DNA of 40,006 nucleotides from Proteiniphilum sp. UBA5384 (GCF_002410825.1 NZ_DHOS01000041.1:25760-65765); one strand, 5' to 3'; numbered from the stretch's first letter, positions 8,498 to 17,468 are shown. Notes: generated from the sequence alone by a model not told the origin. A program made the numbers and translations.

Positions 8498-9568
8498 TTA
8501 ATGAAAATTTCGAGTTATTTTGCTCTTTAAATGAAATTGAACCGACCCCGGATACTTTACAGAGGTAATTACATTACCCTCTATATTGGGTGCTTTTGTT
8601 CCTGTATGAAGAGGTTTTTCGGCTATTTCAATATATGCTTCGTCCCACATCCCCTTCTCGATGAAAGAGTCCAATAATTGGGCACCCCCTTCCACCAGTA
8701 AAGAGAGTATCTTCTCTTTGTACAGCCGGTCCAGTATTTGTTGGTTGGTGTCTCCCGAGAAATCGATGTCAATATATTTCAGTTGTGTTTTTTTGATGGC
8801 GTCATGGGGGGGAGATGCCGTAAATACGATGGTCGGTACCGATCCGTCGAATAAGAATGCATTGGCAGGTATCTTGTTTTCCTTGTCGATTACTACTCGG
8901 GCAGGATGTTGCCCGAACCATTTCCTTGCCGTCAGTTGGGGATTGTCAAGAAGTGCGGTATTTGTGCCCACCATGATTCCTTGTACCTGTGTGCGCATCT
9001 TATGAACGATAGTATGTGTGAGCGAGCTGGATATGATAACCGGTGTTTTGCCATCACCCGGCGTACGAAAATGATCCATAAACCCGTCACTACTTTGCGC
9101 CCATTTTAAAATGATATATGGCCTGTTATGGAGTTGGTTGACAAAAAAGACCCGATTCAATTCTCTTGCTTCTTCTTCCAGTACGCCCTGTATTACCTCT
9201 ATGCCCTGATCTCTCATCATTGCGATACCTTTACCCGACACCTTCGGGTTGGGATCGCCGGCGGCTACTACTACACGCGGAATTTTTCTGGAGATGACCA
9301 ATTCCGCACATGGTGGCGTCTTACCATAATGAGCACAGGGTTCAAGAGAAACATACAGAGTCGATTCGGGGAGTAAGTCTGCTTCCTTTACCGAAGCAAT
9401 AGCATTCACTTCCGCATGCGCTTCCCCGTATTGCCGGTGAAACCCTTCACCGATAATCCGGTTATCGTATACCACTACAGCACCTACCATGGGATTGGGT
9501 TTTGTAAAACCTTCTCCCTTGCGGGCAAGCTGAAGGCATCTTTTCATAAATAGTGGATTGAATTCCAT
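8498..9568 (-). CDS. ribD: Bifunctional riboflavin biosynthesis protein RibD
   Basis: A 356-residue two-domain enzyme. The N-terminal zinc deaminase (residues about 1-145) carries His51-Ala-Glu53 and PCxxxxKTPPC with Cys78 and Cys87, for deamination of the pyrimidine intermediate of riboflavin synthesis. The C-terminal reductase (about 150-356) contains RPYIILKWAQSSDGF and LLVEGGAQLLDSF, for NADPH-dependent reduction of the ribosyl side chain. Length and domain order are standard. No FMN riboswitch can fit, because the divergent prmC starts 24 nt away. The ATG at 9568 gives a full-length deaminase start. Confidence 0.96.
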   Translation of the reverse strand: MEFNPLFMKRCLQLARKGEGFTKPNPMVGAVVVYDNRIIGEGFHRQYGEAHAEVNAIASVKEADLLPESTLYVSLEPCAHYGKTPPCAELVISRKIPRVVVAAGDPNPKVSGKGIAMMRDQGIEVIQGVLEEEARELNRVFFVNQLHNRPYIILKWAQSSDGFMDHFRTPGDGKTPVIISSSLTHTIVHKMRTQVQGIMVGTNTALLDNPQLTARKWFGQHPARVVIDKENKIPANAFLFDGSVPTIVFTASPPHDAIKKTQLKYIDIDFSGDTNQQILDRLYKEKILSLLVEGGAQLLDSFIEKGMWDEAYIEIAEKPLHTGTKAPNIEGNVITSVKYPGSVQFHLKSKITRNFH

Positions 9569-9575
9569 TTTTTAT

Positions 9576-9583
9576 TATCTTTA
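9576..9583 (+). promoter_or_regulatory. Possible -7 box of the prmC operon
   Basis: TATCTTTA, one mismatch to TAnnTTTG, ends 9 nt before the prmC ATG at 9593. If it is used, the transcript would be nearly leaderless. Confidence 0.4.
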
Positions 9584-9592
9584 CAAATCGTT

Positions 9593-10408
9593 ATGCAACA
9601 ACATTCGGTTCGACATATCCTTCAACAACTGGACGGGTTTTATACCCGGACAGAAATTTCTGTCATTGCGGGGCTTGTCCTCGATGAGATATGCAGTAAC
9701 AAAAATACTTATTTATCCGGTTCGGAACTCCGGAAAGTAGAAGATATTGTCAGGAGGTTGAAAAATGGAGAGCCGATACAATATGTATTGGGTAAGACGG
9801 AGTTTTATGGAATGCCTTTTGAAGTTACGCCCGATGTGCTTATTCCCCGTCCGGAAACTGAGGAGCTGGTAGAATGGATACTCTCTGAGAACAGGCAAGA
9901 GGGTTGTTCGGTGTTGGATATCGGTACCGGTAGCGGTTGCATTGCTGTAACACTGGCAAAAAAAATGACCTCGGCTGACCTTCACGCCTGGGATATTTCG
10001 GAGGAAGCTCTCAGAGTGGCATCAGGAAATGCCTGTCTGAACGGTGTGTCGGTACGGTTTTCGTTGCGGGATATTCTTCAACCGGTTGAAGAATATCCCG
10101 GTTTTGATATTATAGTAAGCAATCCACCTTATGTGACCGAATCGGAAAAGAAAGATATGGAAATGAATGTCCTTGACTTTGAGCCGCATATAGCCCTGTT
10201 TGTTCCCGATCATGATGCATTGCTCTTCTATGATAGGATTGCAGGAGCGGCATTGAAAATGTTGCGTTGCAAAGGGAAAATCTATTTCGAAATAAACAGG
10301 GGGAAAGGATTGGAAGTGTGTAGTATGCTTCATGACAAAGGCTTTGTGAATATAGAATTGAGAAAGGATATCTCCGGAAATGACAGGATGGTACGTGCTG
10401 TAAAATAG
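9593..10408 (+). CDS. prmC: Release factor glutamine methyltransferase PrmC (HemK)
   Basis: A 271-residue SAM-dependent methyltransferase that N5-methylates the Gln of the GGQ motif in release factors RF1 and RF2. The N-terminal helical domain is at residues about 1-75. The Rossmann methyltransferase domain has VLDIGTGSGCIAV (107-119) and the catalytic NPPY at 177-180. The last codons and the recX start are 7 nt apart, so it leads a prmC-recX-comF transcription unit. It is divergent from ribD with only 24 nt between start codons. Translation initiates close to the predicted transcription start. Confidence 0.95.
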   Translation: MQQHSVRHILQQLDGFYTRTEISVIAGLVLDEICSNKNTYLSGSELRKVEDIVRRLKNGEPIQYVLGKTEFYGMPFEVTPDVLIPRPETEELVEWILSENRQEGCSVLDIGTGSGCIAVTLAKKMTSADLHAWDISEEALRVASGNACLNGVSVRFSLRDILQPVEEYPGFDIIVSNPPYVTESEKKDMEMNVLDFEPHIALFVPDHDALLFYDRIAGAALKMLRCKGKIYFEINRGKGLEVCSMLHDKGFVNIELRKDISGNDRMVRAVK

Positions 10409-10415
10409 ATAAGAG

Positions 10416-10931
10416 ATGGATATGAAAGGTCAGGTAATTACCGAAGAGAAAGCTTATGCGAAGATGACCCGTCTCTGTGCACGAAAAGAGTGCGCTCCTT
10501 TCGATATAGTTGGGAAGCTGTCACGGATGGGGCTCTCCGGACCGGTCATAAACAGGATTATCGATCGGTTGGAAAAAGAGAAGTATATCGATGAAAGGCG
10601 GTTTATCCGTAGTTTTATCCATGATAAGCTTCATTTCAACAAATGGGGTAAAAGAAAGATAACACTTTCTCTGAGACAGAAGCAATTCTCTCAAAAATTG
10701 ATCGATGAACTGTTTATGGAATTTTCCGATACTTCGTTTGGTGAATCGTTACAACCGATACTTGAAAAAAAATGGAAAAGTGTAACGGGAAAATCGGACT
10801 ATGAGAAACGGGGTAAACTGATTCGTTATGCACTGGGAAGAGGTTTTTCCATGGAAGAGATATTGGCAGGTATTGAGAGATTGGGGATGGAGGAAATAAC
10901 CAGAGGGAAAATGACCAATGAAACGGAATGA
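10416..10931 (+). CDS. recX: Regulatory protein RecX
   Basis: A 171-residue, basic, helical protein of the RecX family, which binds RecA filaments and modulates recombination and the SOS response. The characteristic pattern is three-helix repeats: KAYAKMTRLCARKECAPFDI, the INRIIDRLEKEKYIDERRFI segment, and KWGKRKITLSLRQKQ. recA itself is not in the window. It begins 7 nt after prmC, and its final 14 nt overlap comF in another frame. A second possible start is the ATG two codons later (MKGQV). Confidence 0.92.
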   Translation: MDMKGQVITEEKAYAKMTRLCARKECAPFDIVGKLSRMGLSGPVINRIIDRLEKEKYIDERRFIRSFIHDKLHFNKWGKRKITLSLRQKQFSQKLIDELFMEFSDTSFGESLQPILEKKWKSVTGKSDYEKRGKLIRYALGRGFSMEEILAGIERLGMEEITRGKMTNETE

Positions 10932-11613
10932 ATTACTGAACGGACTGGCGCATCTTTTTTTTCCGAATGTATGTGTTGTTTGCGGAAGGGAGTTGCTCTC
11001 CGGCGAAGAGGGTGCCTGTCTGGATTGCCTCTATAAATTACCGAAAACCCATAATTTTAAAGAACCTGATAATAAAGCTGAAAAACTCATGGCGGGACGA
11101 ATACCTTTTGAACGTATCGCTTCTTTCTGTGCCTATTCGAAAGGAGGTACATTACCGCCATTGATCCATCATCTGAAATATCGTTATGGAAAAAATATTG
11201 GTCTATTGCTGGGACGGATGTTCGGCAAAGACCTGCTTGGAAGTGATTTTCTCGCTCCACTTGAAATGATTGTGCCGGTTCCGCTGCATCCCAAACGAGA
11301 GAAAAAAAGAGGATACAACCAAGCTGAAATCATTGCTGCAGGCCTGTCTGAAATTACAGGATTGGTAGTTTCTGCCGGTAACCTGCTGCGCGTGGTATAT
11401 AATCCCACACAAACAAAACGTACCAAAACACAGCGGTGGGAGAACGTTAGAGATATTTTCAAAGTAGCGGATACGAGATTGTTTGAAGGAAAGCACCTGT
11501 TACTGGTCGATGATGTGATCACAACCGGATCTACACTGGAAGCCTGTGGAATGGCATTGCAGGCATGCAAAGGGGTGAAAATCAGTATCGCTACCCTGGG
11601 TGAAGTTTTTTAG
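10918..11613 (+). CDS. ComF family phosphoribosyltransferase-like protein
   Basis: A 231-residue ComF/GntX family protein. The N-terminal zinc ribbon has Cys19-x2-Cys22 and Cys34-x2-Cys37. The C-terminal phosphoribosyltransferase fold carries the PRPP loop LLLVDDVITTGSTL near residues 192-205 and the KREKKRGYNQAE segment typical of the family. In competent bacteria ComF helps move transformed single-stranded DNA; elsewhere its role is unclear. The start ATG at 10918 lies inside the end of recX (14-nt overlap), suggesting translational coupling of two DNA-metabolism proteins. Confidence 0.9.
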   Translation: MKRNELLNGLAHLFFPNVCVVCGRELLSGEEGACLDCLYKLPKTHNFKEPDNKAEKLMAGRIPFERIASFCAYSKGGTLPPLIHHLKYRYGKNIGLLLGRMFGKDLLGSDFLAPLEMIVPVPLHPKREKKRGYNQAEIIAAGLSEITGLVVSAGNLLRVVYNPTQTKRTKTQRWENVRDIFKVADTRLFEGKHLLLVDDVITTGSTLEACGMALQACKGVKISIATLGEVF

Positions 11614-11658
11614 CTGTATTTTTTTCTGAAATAATATGCAAATAACTTTGAAAAAGTG

Positions 11659-11666
11659 TACTTTTG
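11659..11666 (+). promoter_or_regulatory. Promoter -7 box of pyrE
   Basis: TACTTTTG, a full match to TAnnTTTG, 31 nt before the chosen pyrE ATG and after the comF stop. It argues that pyrE starts a new transcription unit. Confidence 0.6.
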
Positions 11667-11697
11667 TGATTAATCTGCAAAAAAGTTGACAAAGAGT

Positions 11698-12351
11698 ATG
11701 AATACGTTACAAAAATTAACAGCCGAGAAGCTTCTTAGAATCAAAGCCATTAAATTACAGCCATCTAACCCTTTTACTTGGGCTTCGGGCTGGAAATCGC
11801 CTATATATTGTGATAATCGGAAATTGATGTCCTATCCGTCGATACGTAATTTTGTAAAGGTGGAGTTTGCTCGGCTTGTTTTCGAGAAATATCCGCATAC
11901 TGATGCCGTAGCCGGGGTTGCCACAGGTGCCATTGCTCCCGGTGTGCTGGTTGCTGACCTGCTTGGCCTGCCTTTTGTCTATGTTCGTTCAGAGCCAAAA
12001 GATCATGGATTAGAGAATATGATTGAGGGTGACCTGAAACCGAAACAAAAAGTGATTGTAATTGAAGACTTGGTTTCTACGGGCGGGAGTAGTCTGAAAG
12101 CTGTTGAAGCTATCCGACGCAATGGGTCGGATGTCCTGGGGATGTTGGCGGTATTTACCTATGGCTTTCCTCTTGCAGAAAAACGGATGCATGATGCACG
12201 GGTGGAATTGACCACTCTTTGTAATTATGATGCTATTCTGGATGAAGCGTTATCCACGGATTATATCGATGAATCAGAATTACAAACTTTACAGGATTGG
12301 CGTAAAAATCCGGAGAATTGGGGACAAACCTTAAAAAAGATAAAGAAATGA
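11698..12351 (+). CDS. pyrE: Orotate phosphoribosyltransferase
   Basis: Converts orotate plus PRPP to OMP in de novo pyrimidine synthesis. I choose the ATG at 11698 (MNTLQKLTAEKLLRIKAIKL) over the in-frame TTG at 11686, giving 217 residues with the usual N-terminus. Substrate-binding segments are FTWASGWKSPIYCDNRK (residues 26-42) and the PRPP loop VIVIEDLVSTGGSS (119-132). The TGA stop overlaps the ATG of the next gene (ATGA at 12348-12351). In many Bacteroidales the same prmC-recX-comF-pyrE neighbourhood occurs. Confidence 0.96.
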   Translation: MNTLQKLTAEKLLRIKAIKLQPSNPFTWASGWKSPIYCDNRKLMSYPSIRNFVKVEFARLVFEKYPHTDAVAGVATGAIAPGVLVADLLGLPFVYVRSEPKDHGLENMIEGDLKPKQKVIVIEDLVSTGGSSLKAVEAIRRNGSDVLGMLAVFTYGFPLAEKRMHDARVELTTLCNYDAILDEALSTDYIDESELQTLQDWRKNPENWGQTLKKIKK

Positions 12352-12767
12352 CTGAGTTTACCAGTGAGGTAAAGACTATTCTACATAGTGATTCCGATGT
12401 GTTCCGGGTAATTTCAGACCTTCGCAAACTTGAGTTGGCAAAGGATAGAATCCCCGAAGATAAAATCAAGGAGTTCACCTTTGATAAGGACTTCGTTTCT
12501 TTCCGGGTAGAACCGTTAGGGACTGTGGTTCTTCTTGTGGTGGAACGAGAGCCCAATAAAATGGTGAAGTTCAAGTCGGAAAAACTTCCCTTTGAAATTT
12601 TTTTTTGGATTCAGTTAGTCGCAAAGGCTGAGAACGACACCCGTATGCGATTGACGGTAAAAGCAGACCTGAATCCCTTTATCAGCGGAATGGTTGAAAA
12701 GCCTATAAAGGAGGCGATGGAAAAAGTTTCTGATATATTGGCACAGTTACCTTATGATCAGATATGA
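12348..12767 (+). CDS. SRPBCC family protein (polyketide cyclase-like fold)
   Basis: A 139-residue protein starting at the ATG that overlaps the pyrE stop (ATGA); the longer frame from a TTG at 12318 would run deep into pyrE and is rejected. The pattern is SRPBCC/START-like: an N-terminal strand (TEFTSEVKTILHSDSDVFRV), a central sheet with conserved aromatic and acidic residues, and a long C-terminal helix (PIKEAMEKVSDILAQL) closing a hydrophobic pocket. No catalytic residues are recognisable. The ligand is unknown. Small SRPBCC proteins recur beside pyrE in Bacteroidales, so translational coupling with pyrE is probably real, but the link is not explained. Confidence 0.8.
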   Translation: MTEFTSEVKTILHSDSDVFRVISDLRKLELAKDRIPEDKIKEFTFDKDFVSFRVEPLGTVVLLVVEREPNKMVKFKSEKLPFEIFFWIQLVAKAENDTRMRLTVKADLNPFISGMVEKPIKEAMEKVSDILAQLPYDQI

Positions 12768-12824
12768 TACAGGTAAGTACCAAGCGGTAAGCGAGTCGGG
12801 ATAAGATACTTTTAGCGATAAAGA

Positions 12825-12858
12825 AACCGGACGAGCTCTTCACAGAGACCGTCCGGTT
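12825..12858. terminator. Hairpin between convergent genes
   Basis: Perfect 9-bp stem AACCGGACG (12825-12833) with CGTCCGGTT (12850-12858). The T run is weak on both sides, so termination is likely but not certain. It lies between the SRPBCC gene and the convergent NigD-like gene. Confidence 0.55.
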
Positions 12859-12916
12859 ATTGGAAAATCAAAAAGTCATATAAGAAATAGAACTAATTTA
12901 ATTGTGGTTTTGATAT

Positions 12917-13657
12917 TTAATAGTATTCAGCGGACGATACCACAGGTATAGGCATTTCGGCATGTGTTTCCCCTACCGGCTGGTTATACCTGTAAACTAC
13001 GTCGTATGTTGTCTGTTTTTCCCATTCTTTTACCTTGATGGAGAGATTCACAAAATCGGCATCATTTACCCTGAAAGGTTTAAGGTCGAAACAGACAAAT
13101 CCTTCCACTAATCTTGTCCCTGTCCCCTGATATGCGTTATGGCGGAATTCAAGTTCGACCATATCGGATGGTGTTTCATCTGAGAGCGTGTTTTCGATGA
13201 GGTTCACCATGTGTGGCTTCTCCCCACCGTATTTGAAAATGAATGATATATTCAAATAGTCTCCACCTACCCATATATCTTCAATTTTTACCGGGTCATT
13301 TCCGATACTGTCTGCGTTTTCAGCATTCAACCCAATAGCCTCCTTTGTGAGGATATTCCATATGTCATTTACTTTAATATCGTAATTATAAGTTGTTTCC
13401 AAACTCTCCCAAAGAATGGTATAATTGAGAAACACGCGCTGGTCAGGGGTTGAAGGGAACCTTATATTTCCTGCCGCAGGCCATAGCCGGGTACCATTGT
13501 CCAATAGGAATGAATAAGTATTTTCACCCTCCGGTATGACGGTAGCAATGCTGATGTATATATCTCCCAGTGACCTCCCATTGCTGTCGTCACACGAGGG
13601 CATGATTAATACCATCCCGATCAGGAAACTGCTGACTGTCAATATCGTTTTCTTCAT
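12917..13657 (-). CDS. NigD-like lipoprotein
   Basis: A 246-residue predicted lipoprotein: MKKTILTVSSFLIGMVLIMP is followed by SCDD with lipobox Cys22, and the Asp pair fits outer-membrane or surface retention rules only loosely. The body is beta-rich with the NigD N-terminal OB-like segment (IATVIPEGENTYSFLLDNGT) and a C-terminal beta-sandwich (LVEGFVCFDLKPF). The NigD family takes its name from the nigrescin locus of Prevotella and is widespread in Bacteroidales; its biochemical role is not established. The gene stands alone between two hairpin regions. I see no TAnnTTTG box in its short upstream region. Confidence 0.75.
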   Translation of the reverse strand: MKKTILTVSSFLIGMVLIMPSCDDSNGRSLGDIYISIATVIPEGENTYSFLLDNGTRLWPAAGNIRFPSTPDQRVFLNYTILWESLETTYNYDIKVNDIWNILTKEAIGLNAENADSIGNDPVKIEDIWVGGDYLNISFIFKYGGEKPHMVNLIENTLSDETPSDMVELEFRHNAYQGTGTRLVEGFVCFDLKPFRVNDADFVNLSIKVKEWEKQTTYDVVYRYNQPVGETHAEMPIPVVSSAEYY

Positions 13658-13808
13658 TCGACTATTTATTCTTTATTGTATGGGACAGGCAATAATGATT
13701 TTTGGTTTGTCCTTTTATGTAGAAGATGCATGAAAGGAAAAAACGCTGCATGAGAAACAGGCTTTTTTTGTTGATTAACGATATTTAACTAGACTGGGGC
13801 GGAATAGA

Positions 13809-13863
13809 GTAACTACCCGGGTCTATTCAGGCCTGAATAGTTACGAAATGGATAGGTTCAGGC
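13809..13863. repeat. Nested palindromes between the NigD-like gene and ygiQ
   Basis: Contains the perfect 18-bp palindrome CTATTCAGGCCTGAATAG (13823-13840). Also present are an outer pair GTAACTA/TAGTTAC (13809-13815 and 13838-13844), a CCCGGG palindrome (13816-13821), and a third motif TTCAGGC (13857-13863) that can pair with GCCTGAA (13831-13837). It is just downstream of the ygiQ stop, so it may act as a transcription end or RNA-stabilising structure. Confidence 0.6.
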
Positions 13864-13868
13864 TGTTT

Positions 13869-15689
13869 TTAATAGAGTTTTTTGATAAGATCCGGCCTGC
13901 CGATTCGTTTTAATTTTTTGATTAATGTCGGTCTCTGATTGGAGTCATACCAGAAAAAGAATTGCCGTTGGGCATTTTTCTCTTCGCCAGTCTTTGCCGT
14001 AAAGACCGGTTTCAAAGTGTAGGGGTGGATGCCGGTGTAATAGATCTCTGTGGCGAGAGTCATGGGGGATGGTGTGAAATCCTGAACCTGTTCCAGTTTA
14101 AAGTTCAGTTTCTTAGTATTGACAGCCAGTTCTGCCATATCCTCCTCTGTGCATCCAGGGTGTGAAGAGATGAAATAGGGGATTAATTGCTGATTCAGGT
14201 TGTACCGCTTATTCAGATTATCGAAGAGTTGTTTGAACTGGTCGAAAAACAGAAATGAGGGCTTCCGCATGATTTTCAATGTCTCGTCGGAAGTATGTTC
14301 GGGAGCCACTTTCAATCTGCCTGACACATGATTCTTGATCAGTTCGTTGAGATAATCCCGTCGGGATTCATTGATTTTCTCATTCGGACTCTCCTGCAGT
14401 AGCATATCGTAACGGATACCGCTGCCTATAAACGATTTCTTTATACCGGGCAGTGCATCTACCGATCTGTAAATATCTAACAGGGCACTATGGTCGGTAT
14501 CCAGGTTGAAACAGATTTTTGGAAAGATGCAGGAGGGTTTTTTACATTTCGCACAAATGGACAGATCTTTCCCCTGCATCCGGTACATATTGGCGGAAGG
14601 TCCGCCCAGGTCACTTATATATCCTTTAAAATCGGGCATTTGGGTGATTTTCTTCACCTCCTCCAGGATAGATTGTTTGGAACGGGACGTGATGAATTTT
14701 CCTTGGTGTGCGGATATGGTGCAGAAAGCACAACCGCCGAAACATCCGCGATGGAGGTTCACCGAGAACTTGATCATTTCATAGGCAGGAATATGCTTAT
14801 CCTTGTACTTTGGATGAGGCAGACGGGTGTAGGGTAGGTCGAAAGAGGCATCTATTTCTTCTTCCTTCATAGGTGGATAGGGGGGATTGACAATCAATGT
14901 GCGGCCATCTACTTTTTGAAGGATGCGTGCTGCCGAGAGTCGATTAGACTGCTCTTCTACCACCCGGAAGTTCTTAGCCTGTTTGAGCTTGTCTTTTATG
15001 CACTCTTCGTGAGAAAAAAGAGCGACTTCCTCACTGAATGGATTTGCCGGTACTTCGTCGCAAAGGAAAGCCGTTTGTGGGATATTGGTTATTTCACGAA
15101 TAATTTTTCCATTGTGGATTTCCCGGATCAGTTGTCGTAGGGGGAGTTCACCCATTCCATAGATCATCAGGTCGGCTTTTGTATCAGCCATAATGCTCTT
15201 ATGGAGTTTGTCATCCCAGTAATCATAATGAGTGACTCTGCGGAGTGAAGCTTCAACTCCGCCTATTACGACCGGCACATCGGGAAACAGCTCCTTCAGG
15301 ATACGGGAATATACGGTGACAGCCCTGTCGGGACGCATATCGGCACGTCCGTCAGGGGTGTAGGCGTCCTGCGAACGTAATCTCTTGTTGGCAGTATAAT
15401 GATTGATCATAGAATCCATCACCCCCGCAGTCACTGCAAAAAAGAGGCGGGGGATCCCCAGTTTTTTAAAATCACGCAAATCATCCCTCCAATTGGGTTG
15501 CGGTACGATGGCCACACGCAACCCTTCACTCTCGAGCAGGCGCCCAATGACAGCCGTGCCGAACGAAGGGTGGTCGATATAGGCATCTCCGGAGAAAAGA
15601 ATCACATCGGGTGCATCCCATCCCCGAAGATTCATTTCTTTCCGGGTAGTGGGTAACCAATCGGTGAGCCGATAAGAATGTTTATCCAT
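13869..15689 (-). CDS. YgiQ family radical SAM protein
   Basis: 606 residues from the ATG at 15689 (MDKHSYRLTDWLPTTRKEM). The longer frame to 15791 lies inside the SulP gene and is rejected. The N-terminal B12-binding-like/YgiQ domain (about 1-250) has VILFSGDAYIDHPSFGTA. The radical SAM core follows, with the 4Fe-4S motif CFGGCAFC near residues 315-322, and then the YgiQ C-terminal domain. Extra cysteines (CAKCKKPSC) may hold another cluster. The reaction is unknown; the family is widespread but uncharacterised. Its start overlaps the SulP stop by 8 nt, so the pair is translated together. Confidence 0.9.
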   Translation of the reverse strand: MDKHSYRLTDWLPTTRKEMNLRGWDAPDVILFSGDAYIDHPSFGTAVIGRLLESEGLRVAIVPQPNWRDDLRDFKKLGIPRLFFAVTAGVMDSMINHYTANKRLRSQDAYTPDGRADMRPDRAVTVYSRILKELFPDVPVVIGGVEASLRRVTHYDYWDDKLHKSIMADTKADLMIYGMGELPLRQLIREIHNGKIIREITNIPQTAFLCDEVPANPFSEEVALFSHEECIKDKLKQAKNFRVVEEQSNRLSAARILQKVDGRTLIVNPPYPPMKEEEIDASFDLPYTRLPHPKYKDKHIPAYEMIKFSVNLHRGCFGGCAFCTISAHQGKFITSRSKQSILEEVKKITQMPDFKGYISDLGGPSANMYRMQGKDLSICAKCKKPSCIFPKICFNLDTDHSALLDIYRSVDALPGIKKSFIGSGIRYDMLLQESPNEKINESRRDYLNELIKNHVSGRLKVAPEHTSDETLKIMRKPSFLFFDQFKQLFDNLNKRYNLNQQLIPYFISSHPGCTEEDMAELAVNTKKLNFKLEQVQDFTPSPMTLATEIYYTGIHPYTLKPVFTAKTGEEKNAQRQFFFWYDSNQRPTLIKKLKRIGRPDLIKKLY

Positions 15690-17415
15690 GAGGTTGTTCC
15701 ATACTTCTGTGTGTGTTATTTCGCTCTGCATCCAACCATTTTGCCCTTTCGACGGCCAACCGGATATCAGAGCAGATATTTTCATTTCCAATAATCATAG
15801 GAATATCGGATTTTTCGATAGCCTGGCGTACATTGTCATTCACACCGGAAAGTATGATTTGTATCTTTTCTTTTCTGGAGTGACGGCACAATGTCTCCAG
15901 GTTGTTCAATCCCGTGGAATCGATAAAAGGTACCTTTCGCATACGGATAATACGAATATATGGATGCTCTCCCAATTCACGTATTATCTCATCGAATTTA
16001 TTGGCCACACCAAAGAAAAAAGGGCCTTCGATTTCATAGACTTCCACTCGATCGGGTAATTGAAGTACTTCTTCTGGCACGTCGGCAAAATGAGACTCCA
16101 TCTCTTTTGCCAAATCAATACTCCCGGTAGTGCGTGATACTTGGGTGCTTTCATTCATCCGCTTCAAAAAACCGAAAATTGCAAGCATCAAACCAACGCC
16201 AATGGCGATAGTCAGGTCAAAAATGACGGTAAGCAGGAAAGTGGTCATCAGGATGGACAAAGTCGACCTTGACTGTTTGGTGAGTGAAGCAAATGTGCGC
16301 CATTCGCTCATGTTATAGGCTACTACCACCAGTACTCCAGCCAGACACGGCATGGGGATATGTCGGGTGAGATCGCCCAAAAACAATACGATCAACAAAA
16401 GTACCACAGCATGGATAATTCCGGCTACGGGTGTTTTCCCGCCGTTATTTATATTGGTCATAGTGCGGGCAATGGCTCCTGTAGCAGGAATACCTCCAAA
16501 GAAAGGTGTAATGATATTGGCGGCGCCCTGTGCTACCAACTCCATATTGGAGTTATGCTTATGGCCTGTCGCCCCATCGGCAACAGTGGCAGACAAGAGC
16601 GACTCGATGGCGCCCAGCATGGCGATGGTAAAGGCGGTAGGGAACAATAACCGGATACTATTGAGGCTCAGCGGTATTTGCTCTATCTCCGGCAATTCGT
16701 TGTTGATCACGAATCTGTCGCCAATCGTTTCGATACTGGTGATACCTCCGTAAGTTTTCATCAAATAGGCTATTATAGTCATCACCACGAGTGCCACGAG
16801 CGAACCGGGTATTTTTTTTGATATTTTCGGGGTCATCACGATAATGGCTACACTTGCTATTGCAATGAGTGCCGCCCACCAGTTAATTGTATTGAAGTAT
16901 TGGAAGTAAATCGCCCATTTTTCGAGGAATCCGGACGGTAATGAAGGTGTGTTAAGACCAAAGAAATCTTTTATTTGTGTGGAGAAGATAGTCAGTGCGA
17001 TACCGCTCGTAAAACCAATGACAATAGGATAAGGAATGAACTTGATCACAGCACCCAGCTTCAGGAATCCCATCGTCATGAGCATCACTCCGGCAAGCAC
17101 CGTGGCGATGGCCAACCCCTGTACCCCATATTGCTCGACAATGCCGTAAACAATTACAATGAAAGCACCGGTAGGACCGCCGATCTGTACCTTGCTACCC
17201 CCCAGGAAGGAAATAATGAAACCCGCAATAATGGCGGTATATATTCCCTTCTCGGGAGTCACACCTGAAGCAATACCAAATGCTATGGCAAGCGGTAGTG
17301 CTACTACTCCCACGATTAATCCCGACATCAGGTCGGCAAAAAATTTTTCTCTGTTGTAAGTTTTTAAAGATTGGAAAAGAACCGGTTGGAAATCCTGCAG
17401 AAAATTTACTCTCAT
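15682..17415 (-). CDS. SulP family anion transporter with STAS domain
   Basis: 577 residues from the ATG at 17415 (MRVNFLQDFQPVLFQSLKTY); the longer frame adds 28 residues that overlap the promoter box and are rejected. There are 12 or more hydrophobic segments, including the SulP signature region GVVALPLAIAFGIASGVTPE and GPTGAFIVIVYGIV. A cytoplasmic C-terminal STAS domain (about 440-550) contains VEVYEIEGPFFFGVANKFDE and IRMRKVPFIDSTGLNNLE. Family members carry sulfate, bicarbonate or dicarboxylates; the substrate here cannot be told. It overlaps ygiQ by 8 nt at its end. Confidence 0.93.
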   Translation of the reverse strand: MRVNFLQDFQPVLFQSLKTYNREKFFADLMSGLIVGVVALPLAIAFGIASGVTPEKGIYTAIIAGFIISFLGGSKVQIGGPTGAFIVIVYGIVEQYGVQGLAIATVLAGVMLMTMGFLKLGAVIKFIPYPIVIGFTSGIALTIFSTQIKDFFGLNTPSLPSGFLEKWAIYFQYFNTINWWAALIAIASVAIIVMTPKISKKIPGSLVALVVMTIIAYLMKTYGGITSIETIGDRFVINNELPEIEQIPLSLNSIRLLFPTAFTIAMLGAIESLLSATVADGATGHKHNSNMELVAQGAANIITPFFGGIPATGAIARTMTNINNGGKTPVAGIIHAVVLLLIVLFLGDLTRHIPMPCLAGVLVVVAYNMSEWRTFASLTKQSRSTLSILMTTFLLTVIFDLTIAIGVGLMLAIFGFLKRMNESTQVSRTTGSIDLAKEMESHFADVPEEVLQLPDRVEVYEIEGPFFFGVANKFDEIIRELGEHPYIRIIRMRKVPFIDSTGLNNLETLCRHSRKEKIQIILSGVNDNVRQAIEKSDIPMIIGNENICSDIRLAVERAKWLDAERNNTHRSMEQPHG

Positions 17416-17455
17416 GAAATCAATGTGACTATGTGACAAACAATGTTCAACGGTG

Positions 17456-17463
17456 CAAAGATA
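17456..17463 (-). promoter_or_regulatory. Promoter -7 box of the sulP-ygiQ operon
   Basis: TATCTTTG on the minus strand, a perfect TAnnTTTG match 40 nt before the SulP ATG. It lies between the DUF4294 stop at 17469 and the SulP start. Confidence 0.65.
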
Positions 17464-17468
17464 GTAAA

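Noticed and set aside
9569..9592. FMN riboswitch for ribD
   Set aside because: There are only 24 nt between the two start codons.
15690..15791. Longer YgiQ start
   Set aside because: It would overlap the end of SulP by more than 100 nt; the MDKHSYRLTDWLPTT start fits the family.
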